The notes below the pieces were generated by a model. It made no database searches. It was given only the letters and a program-made list of their open reading frames with translations, and was not told where the DNA came from. A stretch of 64,000 nucleotides of DNA from Haematococcus lacustris (Eukaryota; Chlorophyta; Chlorophyceae; Chlamydomonadales; Haematococcaceae). Positions 53,219 to 63,066 of this stretch are shown piece by piece. Made by a program: the position numbers and the translations under genes. The stretch's first letter is position 1, and each line of letters starts with the position of its first letter. Location of the stretch: the NCBI GenBank assembly GCA_030144725.1, contig JASKMD010000008.1, positions 5,583,056-5,647,055 on the forward strand, in the 5' to 3' direction.

Positions 53219-53725
53219 CAGCCCCTTGTCCCTCACTAGGGCCTCCATTTTAGCCGGAACTAGCAGCCACTAGCAGCCACTAACTAGCTCCGGCTAAAAT
53301 AGTGTTATTGGGCTGTGTGGAGTAAACCCAGTGCACTAATGGCACATGAGCCGCCTACCACCTACATGATTGCCTGACCCGAGGGCTATGCAGTAGAGTT
53401 GGCATGACAAAACATGCACTAAGTGTAAGCTGATGACAGCTCAAGAGGAGGGGGGCACACACTACTGTGCCTCAGCAGGCTGCTGCTCCTGGGCCTTGGG
53501 GGGCTTGTCTCGCAGCCGCTTGTACCCCAGGCCAGGGTACTCCTTGCCCTTGGCTGGCAGAGCTCCCTGGTCTGGCCAGAAGCACAGCTCCAGCGGACGC
53601 CACCTGCTCTCCCCAATGCGCTGCATGTTCAGCGCTGCATTGCAGTCCCTGTCCAGCCACCTGCCTGGCTGTGGTGCTGGCTTGGCTTTGGCAGCCTTGC
53701 CCTTGCCCTTGCCCTTGGTGGGCTC
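53219..53725 (-). mobile_element. truncated Fanzor element, copy E
   Basis: Right end with hairpin, then the C-terminal 80 or so codons on the minus strand (GRWLDRDCNAALNM intact; TAG at 53462). It is broken at GGGCTC and followed by AGCTCAAC repeats. Confidence 0.8.
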
Positions 53726-53734
53726 GCAGCTCAA
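53462..53734 (-). pseudogene. C-terminal Fanzor fragment, copy E
   Basis: The open frame holds the Lys-rich linker, RuvC-III DRDCNAALNM and the conserved tail (ELCFWPDQGALP). Everything N-terminal is missing. Confidence 0.8.
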
Positions 53735-53810
53735 CAGCTCAACAGCTCAATTCAATCAGCCACCAGTCGCTGAGCCCAGATCAGCCCAGATCATGTGCAG
53801 TGACGTTGAA

Positions 53811-55034
53811 GCTGCTGACCTAGAACGCCAACCCAAGGTGGGCAGAGGGGAGGGGGCGGCAAGCGTAGCCACCGTTGCTCACTTCTGCTTTCAATTCCAA
53901 GTGTGGTGTTGGGAAGTGGTCACCAACGTCAACACCAGCACCAGGGGGCTGTGAGGGCCATAGGGGACTGGACTGCCTGCCAGTCCGTATCACTGTGAGC
54001 AAAGCCAGCAAGGCCTGGCAGGATACTGGTGCACTGGCATGCCTCAAAGTGCTGGTGCTGAAATCGGTCCTAGAATCGAACCAGTTGTACTCACGGCGCA
54101 AAGGCCCCTAGTCTTTAGCCTGCCCACATGCCTGCCAGTCACCCACCCTGCCTGTGTCTCATCTTCGCCGGCAAGGCAGCAAACTGCACCAGCGTGATGC
54201 CCCATGGCAGCGAAACACCGGGCAAAGACGTCTCAGGTAAGTTCTTCAGCTTCGTTGGCAACAGCTTTAGCTCAGGCTAGTGATGAGTAGCGTCATGCGT
54301 GCTCCCAGTAAGCTCTGAGAGCTGCACATTGACGCCGTTAGCAGCCAAGGCAGGACGACCGATCTCCACCACCAATCAAGTCTCCCGGTAAAAGTTCCCC
54401 CTATAGGGGGGAAATTTGTTGGCTGTGGATGGGGGAAGTTTCAAAGTGCCCAACCGCGATACACGACCAGCACAAGCGACTAGCGAGCCCTCACACTGGC
54501 TTGTTAGGCTCCTCCGTATGCTTTGACGCGCAACCTTGACTGCCCAGAGGCGGTTGGTAGGGGGCGGTTACTGCCCAGCAATCGCAGCGCAGCACCCATA
54601 TGATGGAACGCTACTATCTCGATGAGCGTAAGCGCGCAGCCCTAAAGGCACTTGCTAGGGGAGCCGCATCGGCGGGCCAAGAGGACAGGCCAGCATCCTC
54701 CACAACAAGCAAAAGTAGCGACGGACACAGATGCGCCCAACTCAGTGCCAGACGAGCTGCAGGAGGACCCACAGCAGGAGAAACACCTGCGGCCAGCAGC
54801 TTTCCTGCCTTGGCAGGAGCGCAGGGAGCGCTCCTATGCCCGGATGCAAGGGTGTGGTGTCTCCATGGAAGGTCAGCCATCGCTAGTCAGCTGCACTGCA
54901 GACTGCGCCATGCGCCACCAATGCGTGTCACCATGTGTGCTTGTGTGTGGAGTCATGCAACCTTCCTGGAGGCTCTCAATGCCGCTCACTATCCATTGGC
55001 ACTGTACCCATCTCAGCAGATCAAAACAGACAGC
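53811..55034. repeat. large inverted arm, left (1,224 bp)
   Basis: Reverse complement of 59233-60456 with no net length difference and only scattered mismatches (for example GTAAGCGCG versus GTAAACGCG). It includes the start of the putative KDZ gene (MMERYYLDERKRAAL at 54600) and a CCCCCTATAGGGGG palindrome near 54403. Confidence 0.97.
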
Positions 55035-56750
55035 TTCAGCCAGGCATTCTTTGACTACCTTCGGGCCATTGACCGGCTCCTCTCCATGCCCAGCTTGTTG
55101 CAACAGCGCCCATACCTACAGGTCCAGCATCCAGTGACAGTCCCATATGTGCGCTCTTCCCAGGTAAGAAGGTTGCATGCATCTGCTGGGCAGGAACGTT
55201 TTGTGTGTCATCATTTTCATCATCGTCATCGTTTTCATCATCATCAACATCATCATCAATACAAGGCGCTGTGTGTGTGAGTGTGTGTATGTGTTTGTTC
55301 ATTGCTGCAGGTGTACCACAGAATGGCTATGTGCCTTGTGTTGCTGGTGATGCTTTCAACAAGCCCAGCAGCTATGCCGGTGTGGCCACCCGTGACCTAG
55401 AGCAGCACGCAGATACCTACCTGGATCGTTCAGGGCTGGAGGGCGCAGTGCAATAGCTGCATGGCAGTGGGCAGCTCAACCTGGCAGGTGCATTTGCAGC
55501 GACCAGAGCTACAACAGAGGCAACAGGAGCTGGAGCAGACGCAGTGGTAGCAGCAGCAAGAGCAGCAGACTGCTTAACCTCGTTGTCCAGCCTCGTTGTC
55601 CAGCCTGAGGCCAGCAACATAACAGCCGGCCAGCCCTGTGCAGTGCGTGGTGTGGTTGTCTCAGTGTGCTGCAACATGCACACAGCGAAGGAGTTTGTGT
55701 ACTACCTCCTGGCCGTGGCGCTGCTGTTGCGTCAGTGCTGCGGCGTGCTGCACATGTTGCACCTTTACATTGGCTTTGCCTGCCATTTTCAGGTGTGTTG
55801 TGCGCCATGCCAGGCTCGTGTTGGTGTAGCCAGGCACAAGAGGGCAGAGTGTGTGCTGCCATGCATGCTGCCATGCATGTGTGTGTATGCTGCCATGCTG
55901 TCATGTGTGTGTGTGTGTGTGTGTGTCAGGTCACCTGGGCACGATATGCTGCCGTGCTGGGCTTCAACACTGAGCATGTCCGCCTCATGGTCAATTGGAT
56001 GCACGGCGCTTCCCACAACATGGCCTGCCAGCTGAAGAATAATAGCCGGTGTTCGGCTGCCCTCCATCTAGCTGTCAGCAGACATGGCTCAGCTTCAGAT
56101 GAGGGGGTTCAGATGAGGGGGTTACGTCGGCCCCACGAGCAGCGCAGGTGTGTGTGGCATGGCAAAGGGGCTGGGTATTCAGAGTGTTCAGGGTGTGCTG
56201 TGACACAGGTGGTTCAGTGCCGTGTTGTGTAGGTACAGTACCCAGGTGGAGCAGCTCACCAATGATGTGCATGAGTTCATGAGTTCAATGATGTGCATGA
56301 GTGAGAGGCCAGAGCAACAAGGACTCGCGCACAGCAAGCAACGCCATTAAGGCACAGCTCAGGACAGCCGGTTAGATTCTTAATGAGGCAGCACTCTACT
56401 AGGCGCTAGGGAGTGGCGAGGAGCAGCTTCGGGCCATGGTGAGCGGTAAGCCAGCTCCATGGGTTCAGGCATCCACAGCAACCCCCTGCAAGCCGCTGCA
56501 CTATGGGCGGGAGCTGCACCAATTGCTCAGTGACAGGGATAGGTGCATTGAGCAGCAAGATCTGCTGCATATGGAGCAAGGCCGGCTGCTTGTCAGGTTG
56601 CGGCACATGATTGTTGTGTGCAAGGGGGCATACAGTGGGCCTGAGGCGCATGGTGAGGCTGAGTCAGGGCAGCCGCAGCAGTCATTGCACATAGGGCGGT
56701 TATTCTATACAAACAACACATGGAGGAGTACCAAGACATGCTAATTAAGG
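54600..56750 (+). pseudogene. KDZ-type (Kyakuja-Dileera-Zisupton) transposase, decayed
   Basis: Spliced fragments in order: MMERYYLDERKRAAL; FLPWQERRERSYARM; ALNAAHYPLALYPSQQIKTD, SFSQAFFDYLRAID (to donor about 55163); CVAGDAFNKPSSYAGVATRD; VCCNMHTAKEFVYYLLAVAL, LHLYIGFACHF; VTWARYAAVLGF, LMVNWMHGASHNMACQL; then a Gln/Glu-rich tail (ELHQLLSDRDRCIEQQDLLH). Algal KDZ transposases, as I recall them, have YIDFGC at the catalytic Asp and NWMHGAxHxxxCQL near the C-terminal catalytic part. Here the Asp position reads Gly (YIGFAC), and the VGExxEQLW segment is hard to find, so the copy is probably inactive. Exon limits are approximate. Confidence 0.55.
55870..55930. repeat. TG-rich microsatellite
   Basis: ATGCTGCCATGC repeats followed by (TG)n, in an intron of the KDZ-like gene. 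Confidence 0.85.
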
Positions 56751-56759
56751 CTGAGGGCA

Positions 56760-57870
56760 TGCACATGAGCTAGGAGGGCAGGGGCACGTGCATAACTTAC
56801 CACTTGTAACACCCTTGTGATCTCTTGTGACATGGTGATCGTGTAATGCTATCAGTTGAGAGAATGCTAATGCTAACCGTTGGGAGCTAACCTAACTAGA
56901 GTTTATCTCAATGTCACTTGGTCATAACCTCTACATACCATGCATGTATCATCCGCATCCCTAGGTGCCCAGCTCCTGGTTGGAGTATCCAAGCCAAATA
57001 AGAAGGGCTGCGCCGAAGCCTAACCTCTCAAGCCTAAACACTGCTAACACCGCCCTGCCTCCTAGACTCGATCCCTAGCTAGCCCACCCCAACCTATCCA
57101 GAGTCACCTAGCCCCAGCCGTAACCCTCCCACCCTAGCCATCGCCTGCACCATAACAACATCAAAGGGGGATGCGTTTGGGGTGAGTTCATGGGAGCTTG
57201 TAGCTACATACCACATGATATGTTGTGACGCGCTCGCTGCATCATGTGGTGCCCACTTGCTCAATGGTCTCTTGATCTCATATGTACATGTCTGCTAGCT
57301 GTGCTATGAACAGGGCTCCTAGCTGCTTGCAACCCCTAGCTGCTCAAGGTATGAGGTGTTGGCTACTCAGTAAAGCTCAGTGGCAACTGAGGAGCAAATG
57401 CGTGCATTACTGGGTGCCCGTCTGCCTTGCGGTTTGGCATGTGCATTGGAGCTGTTGCGTGTTGTTGCATGTGTTGCGCAGCTTTTACAGCTCATCAAAT
57501 TGTGCCCAAAGCCCAAGAATAAACAAAGATAGAAGAAACGAACCATTGAAACACTGCATACCCTAGGGGTCACGAGTCAAGGAAGTACCAACTGAATTAA
57601 CATCCACCAACTTGTCTGGCTCATTTCCTTCACAGCTTAGCTAGCCTCGGGTTGCACGTTGCAAAGCCATTTCTGTCTTTGCCAAAACGCAGATCTGCTT
57701 GTTGCCAAGGATGGCCTCCACACGTTCCTTCTCTGTCCATGCTGTCCCAGTCCAGACCACTTGTTGAACCTGCATGCACGTACATGCTCTGACCTTCCCC
57801 GTGCACGTGCACGGGCAGGGGGGCAGGGTGGCAGGGCGGCTGGCCAGGGAGCAACAGGTGCATCGGGGTG
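56760..57870. other. interior of the inverted-arm structure, no gene recognised
   Basis: It contains a faint match to the family-2 tail near 57150-57240 (CATAACAAC, AAAGGGGGATGYG, GAGCTTGTAGCTAC). No conserved ORF. Confidence 0.4.
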
Positions 57871-57884
57871 GTGTTGTTAGGGTG

Positions 57885-58430
57885 GGCCTAGGCTACGGTG
57901 TAGGGTGTAGGGGGCTAGGGTGTAGGGTGTACGGCTAGAGTGTAAGTTGTAGGGTGTAGGACGCGGCTAGTGGGTAGGGTGTAGGGTAGTGGGCTGTAGG
58001 GTGTGGGGAGGTAAGGAGTGGGTGTGGGCATGTAGGGAGTGGGCTGTAGGGTGTAGGGTGTAGGGAGGTAGGTAGGAAGGGTGTAGGAGGTAGGGGAGGG
58101 AGGAGGGAGGTAGGAGGGGAGGTAGGAGGGGGTGTAGGAGGGGAGGCAGGAGGGGGGGTAGGAGGGGAGGAAGGGAAGGTAGGGGATGTAGGGTAAGGGA
58201 GGGTAGGGTGGGGAGGTAGGAGGGAGGGAGGAAGGGTGAAGGGAGTGGGCTGTGGGCTGTAAGGTGTAGGCTGTGGGCTGTAGGCTGTATGGCTGTGAAA
58301 GGTGTGGTGTAGTGGGCTGGCTAGTGGGCGGCTAGTGGGTAGGGTGTAGGACGCGGGGTGTAGGGTGGAAGGTGTAGGGTGTAGGATGAGGCTAGGGTGC
58401 AGGACAAAGCTAGGGTGTAGTAGGCGCAAT
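57885..58430. repeat. degenerate G-rich (GTGTAGGG)n array
   Basis: About 545 bp of irregular GTGTAGGG, GTAGGG and GGAGGTAGG units, with the C-rich strand reading as a Pro/Ser ORF. It resembles but does not equal algal telomere repeats (TTTTAGGG or TTTAGGG). Confidence 0.85.
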
Positions 58431-59079
58431 GGGTGCTGTGGGAGAAGTGATGATGCATGCATCCACGTGGCATACATGCAAGCAACAGACTCGCTGCTCC
58501 CGGCGCAGGCGCTCCCAGAACTCTGTACCAATTGCCTCCACTGCCACTGCCTGGTTGCTGCCTGAGGGCCTGAGGGTGCGTTGGGGCCGCTCAGTTGATC
58601 AATCCTGCAGCCATCATGCTACAACAACAATGTGGTGTGGTCACACTCCACCACCAGCTCTGTGGAGCTGCTAAGAGAATGGGAGGCGTCAACACCAACA
58701 TTGCGGTGCCACTGCCACCAACACAACAAGCAACAACAAGGCATGACAACAACAACACAATGCAAATGGATGGTTGGGTGACCTTGCTGTGCAGCGGCAC
58801 TACGGCCCTCCCCGCCAGCTGCGGCACAGAGGTTGCCTCCCTTGCCAGCAACAGCGACGATGGACTCCACGCCAGTAGTGTATGTGAATTGCCCACGCCG
58901 CCATCAGCTGCAGCACCAGTAGCAAAACCAGTGCTACAGTGATTTCTGGCTGCTCTGGCTAGTCCTGAGCAGACTTCCTAGCTGCGGACTGACCTGCTCG
59001 CTGAATAGCATCTGAGGTAGCTCACCAATCCTTTTGGCAGATGGTTGCAGAGAGAGGTGCACAGGGGGGAGGTAACGTT

Positions 59080-59118
59080 ATGCACACAGGTTATGCACAC
59101 AGGTTATGCACACACGTT
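59080..59118. repeat. short tandem repeat (GTTATGCACACAG)
   Basis: Four tandem copies of TTATGCACACAGG-type units. Confidence 0.8.
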
Positions 59119-59232
59119 ATGCACATCAAGTCACACAGCAGTCATGCAGCCAGAGGTAATGCAGAGATCAGCTTTCTCGCTTCTCTCAATTCTCACTTGT
59201 TGTAGTTGTGCTCGCTTGAAGCTGAAGTTGAG

Positions 59233-60456
59233 GCTGTCTGTTTTGATCTGCTGAGATGGGTACAGTGCCAATGGATAGTGAGCGGCATTGAGAGCCTCCA
59301 GGAAGGTTGCATGACTCCACACACAAGCACACATGGTGACACGCATTGGTGGCGCATGGCGCAGTCTGCAGTGCAGCTGACTAGCGATGGCTGACCTTCC
59401 ATGGAGACACCACACCCTTGCATCCGGGCATAGGAGCGCTCCCTGCGCTCCTGCCAAGGCAGGAAAGCTGCTGGCCGCAGGTGTTTCTCCTGCTGTGGGT
59501 CCTCCTGCAGCTCGTCTGGCACTGAGTTGGGCGCATCTGTGTCCGTCGCTACTTTTGCTTGTTGTGGAGGATGCTGGCCTGTCCTCTTGGCCCGCCGATG
59601 CGGCTCCCCTAGCAAGTGCCTTTAGGGCTGCGCGTTTACGCTCATCGAGATAGTAGCGTTCCATCATATGGGTGCTGCGCTGCGATTGCTGGGCAGTAAC
59701 CGCCCCCTACCAACCGCCTCTGGGCAGTCAAGGTTGCGCGTTAAAGCATACGGAGGAGCCTAACAAGCCAGTGTGAGGGCTCGCTAGTCGCTTGTGCTGG
59801 TCGTGTATCGCGGTTGGGCACTTTGAAACTTCCCCCATCCACAGCCAACAAATTTCCCCCCTATAGGGGGAACTTTTACCGGGAGACTTGATTGGTGGTG
59901 GAGATCGGTCGTCCTGCCTTGGCTGCTAACGGCGTCAATGTGCAGCTCTCAGAGCTTACTGGGAGCACGCATGACGCTACTCATCACTAGCCTGAGCTAA
60001 AGCTGTTGCCAACGAAGCTGAAGAACTTACCTGAGACGTCTTTGCCCGGTGTTTCGCTGCCATGGGGCATCACGCTGGTGCAGTTTGCTGCCTTGCCGGC
60101 GAAGATGAGACACAGGCAGGGTGGGTGACTGGCAGGCATGTGGGCAGGCTAAAGACTAGGGGCCTTTGCGCCGTGAGTACAACTGGTTCGATTCTAGGAC
60201 CGATTTCAGCACCAGCACTTTGAGGCATGCCAGTGCACCAGTATCCTGCCAGGCCTTGCTGGCTTTGCTCACAGTGATACGGACTGGCAGGCAGTCCAGT
60301 CCCCTATGGCCCTCACAGCCCCCTGGTGCTGGTGTTGACGTTGGTGACCACTTCCCAACACCACACTTGGAATTGAAAGCAGAAGTGAGCAACGGTGGCT
60401 ACGCTTGCCGCCCCCTCCCCTCTGCCCACCTTGGGTTGGCGTTCTAGGTCAGCAGC
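59233..60456. repeat. large inverted arm, right (1,224 bp)
   Basis: Reverse complement of 53811-55034. The two arms enclose 4,198 bp. Confidence 0.97.
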
Positions 60457-60745
60457 AAGGAATGCACATGGGGATACACGGTTGGTGCTTACAGGGCCTG
60501 TAATACAGGCTGAGGATGATGACATGTGTGAGGTGGTCACCGTGCATGCAACCCCAGCCTACTACTACGGCCGCCCATGGTACAGCAATGTGGCGGTGGA
60601 TGTGGCAGAAGAGGGGGGTGAGCATGCTACATTCTGCACCCAGTTGAGACTGCTGTTTTGGTGGGGTGAGCATGAGCTGGCCTTGATCAGGTGGTACCGG
60701 CTCTCACCTGCAGAGGTGCAGGAGGTGGACTACCTAACCAGCTAA
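60457..60745 (+). pseudogene. transposon-associated coding fragment
   Basis: The open frame reads EDDDMCEVVTVHATPAYYYG, RPWYSNVAV, CTQLRLLFWWGEHELALIRW and ends VDYLTS, TAA. It has the look of a short accessory domain found with KDZ-like transposons (xxLALVRWY), but I cannot name it. It begins right at the arm edge. Confidence 0.4.
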
Positions 60746-60769
60746 GGCAACCGCTGGGAACATCCAGCC

Positions 60770-61008
60770 CCTTGTCCCTCACTAGGGCCTCCATTTTAGC
60801 CGGAACTAGCAGCCACTAGCAGCCACTAACTAGCTCCGGCTAAAATAGTGTTATTGGGCTGTGTGGAGTAAACCCAGTGCACTAATGGCACATGAGCCGC
60901 CTACCACCTACAATATTGCCTGACCCGAGGGCTATATGATGTAGAGTTGGCATGACAAAACATGCACTAATTGAAAGCTGATGACAGCTCAAAGTGGGGG
61001 GGCACACA
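60770..61008 (-). ncRNA. candidate guide-RNA scaffold, copy F
   Basis: Conserved right-end block with hairpin arms TTTTAGCCGGAACTAG (about 60793-60808) and CTAGCTCCGGCTAAAA (about 60829-60844), starting just after the TAG of the only full-reading-frame copy. Confidence 0.5.
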
Positions 61009-62262
61009 CTACTGTGCCTCAGCAGGCTGCTGCTGCTGCTCCTGGGCCTTGGGGGGCTTGTCTCGCAGCCGCTTGTACCCCAGGCCCGGGTACTCCTTGC
61101 CCTTGGCTGGCAGAGCTCCCTGGTCTGGCCAGAAGCACAGCTCCAGCGGACGCCACCTGCTCTCCCCGATGCGCTGCATGTTCAGCGCTGCATTGCAGTC
61201 CCTGTCCAGCCACCTGCCTGGCTGTGGTGCTGGCTTGGCTTTGGCAGCCTTGCCCTGGGCCTTGCCCTTGGTGGGCTCAGCTGCCCCTGGCTCAGCCTTG
61301 GTGCGCTTGCTGCGCTTGGCTGGCTGGGGTGTGCTGGGCCCTGGCTCTGAGGCTGCTGCCTGTGTGGCTGCCTGGCTGCTGCGGGGGGCCTGTGGGGGCC
61401 TGCGGGGGGCCACTACCGGGCACCACATCAGGCCCCTCACTGGTTGGCCACGCTCCTGGCTCCAGGCTGGGCGCACCAGGCGCTCTTCCACCTGCCCTGC
61501 TGGGGGCTTCCAACCTGCAGGCCTGGTGGCACTGAGTGTGTTCAGCTCCACCTCACAGGGCTGCTTGCCATTCACTGCTGAGCTGACCCGGCTGGTGCGG
61601 TGCTCATCCACGAGCACCACCCTGCCCCCATCCTGGTCTTTGCCCCTGGGCCTGCACACCACCTTGCGGCAGGCACGTAGCACCGCATCAGCACCCCACC
61701 CACCCCGTGGGGGGAGTGGGGGTAGGGGGGGAGCATCAGGGGGTTGGGGAGGCTGCACGGCTGGAGGCTGAGGGGCGCTGGGGGAGCCTGGGGTAGGGTA
61801 GCCCACAAGACAGGTGAGAAAAATGCGCAGGACAAACAAGGAAGCTATGAAACGGAGCTGAGAGTGGATCTCAGCCCGTAGCCGGAGATGCTCCCTCAGC
61901 TTTCGCCTGGTCTTCTTGCAGCCGCGCAGCACTGCGCCCTCGGGGACCTTAATCACCTGCGGCCAAGCACAATTAACATTTTGACAGGCCATTTTGACAA
62001 GCCAAGACACAAGGCGGGGTCAACACAAACAGTGCGGGGGCACATAAGGCGGGAGCAGACCCACACCTGACGTTGACGCGTGGCCCAGCCATCACGGCGC
62101 GCCTGTCGTTGCTTGCCTTGGGCGGAACGAGAAACTGCGATGGAACCAACAGGAGCGACGGGTTATCTCACAGCGCAAAACTCACGTCTAGGGCTCACGT
62201 CACGGCTGGGGACACGCACCTTTACGTTTCTTGTCGCTACCCTTCCGCTTCTTCTTAGCCAT
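61009..62262 (-). CDS. Fanzor-like protein with N-terminal NLS and internal deletion
   Basis: Three exons, 62262-62220, 62116-62067 and 61956-61009, join in phase to about 346 aa. The first exon is MAKKKRKGSDKKRK, a strong nuclear-localisation-like basic cluster. Exon 2 is also basic (KQRQARRDGWATRQRQ). Exon 3 has VIKVPEGAVLRGCKK and LREHLRLRAEIHSQLRF, a Pro-rich linker (PSAPQPPAVQPPQPPDAPP), then GWGADAVLRACRKVV, VVLVDEHRTSRVSSA, the Lys/Pro-rich linker and GRWLDRDCNAALNM. Relative to copy A, the helical domain (WKLTKGEVKHASG...) is missing and no RuvC-I DxG motif is seen, so nuclease activity is doubtful although the frame is intact. It is a candidate truncated, RNA-binding relative. Confidence 0.75.
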
Positions 62263-62344
62263 CACGCGATGCGCAGTGCGACGGGCGGTGGCCTCTTCGA
62301 GCAACTTGGGTTTCCCGTGAAAAATACACGGTTGTGTGAAAATA

Positions 62345-62401
62345 CACAATGCCTGGATGGCTCAGCCTCGCGTCATGGGTCTGTGGAAGATGAGCGAGAG
62401 T
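62345..62401. repeat. 57-bp direct repeat, copy 1 (pair with 62822-62879)
   Basis: ACACAATGCCTGGATGGCTC through GAAGATGAGCGAGAG occurs twice, bracketing a 420-bp unrelated segment upstream of the Fanzor start. Confidence 0.95.
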
Positions 62402-62821
62402 TGCTTACACAACCCATTAACTAGCTATCAACTAGTATCAGCTATCAACTTGCAGCCAGGCATGGGTGAAGAAACTATAAAGAACCTTATGCCAATGCTT
62501 GTGTGAACCAGGCACTGCCATCGTATCCCATGGGTGTGAGTCCATGGCTGGGCAAACTAGGCGCACTGAGGAGAAACCCTGTTTGCCCTGGCAATGAATG
62601 ATGTCGTGCAACCTTATGGTATGCTTTGGCCTCACCCCTCACCTAGTGCTGTGCACCATGGCTTGGGGCCTGCACTAGACATGCATGCAGGCTACACTGC
62701 CACACCGCGCTGGACGCAGAGCACCTCCCTGAGGTACCTGCAGCAGCCCTCTTTCACCAGGTCATGCGCCATCAAGGTGTGGTGGTGGGAGCCCCTCACT
62801 ACCAAGTCCCTTGTTACCTAA

Positions 62822-62879
62822 ACACAATGCCTGGATGGCTCAGCCTCGCGTCATGGGTCTGTGGAAGATGAGCGAGAGG
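62822..62879. repeat. 57-bp direct repeat, copy 2
   Basis: See copy 1. It is followed by CAACAGCT-type 9-bp repeats (62884-62925), also seen next to copy E at 53730-53755. Confidence 0.95.
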
Positions 62880-63066
62880 CTCGCAGCTCAACAGCTCAAC
62901 AGCTCAACAGCTCAACAGCCCAGATCAAGTGAAAAGGGAACAGGGCCAAGCCAATCCAGTCAACCCCAGCTGTCAGCCACCTTGCACCTTGCATCGTAGG
63001 AGGGGTCATTACATAGCTGTGGAACATCCAGCCTCCATCCAGCCTCCATCCATCCATCCAGCCTCC

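Larger units (their letters stand above)
60770..63020 (-). mobile_element. Fanzor-like element, copy F, with 13-bp flanking duplication
   Basis: GGAACATCCAGCC at 60757-60769 recurs at 63021-63033. Inside, right to left on the minus strand: left-end sequences (AAAAGGGAACAGGGCCAAGC at 62933), a 425-bp insert between 57-bp direct repeats (62345-62401, 62822-62879), the start-codon exon, the ORF and the conserved right end. It is the only copy in the window with a recognisable N-terminal exon set. Confidence 0.7.

Noticed and set aside
57935..58531. Pro/Ser/Leu/Thr-rich 198-aa ORF
   Set aside because: C-rich strand of the GTGTAGGG array; no start context or domain.
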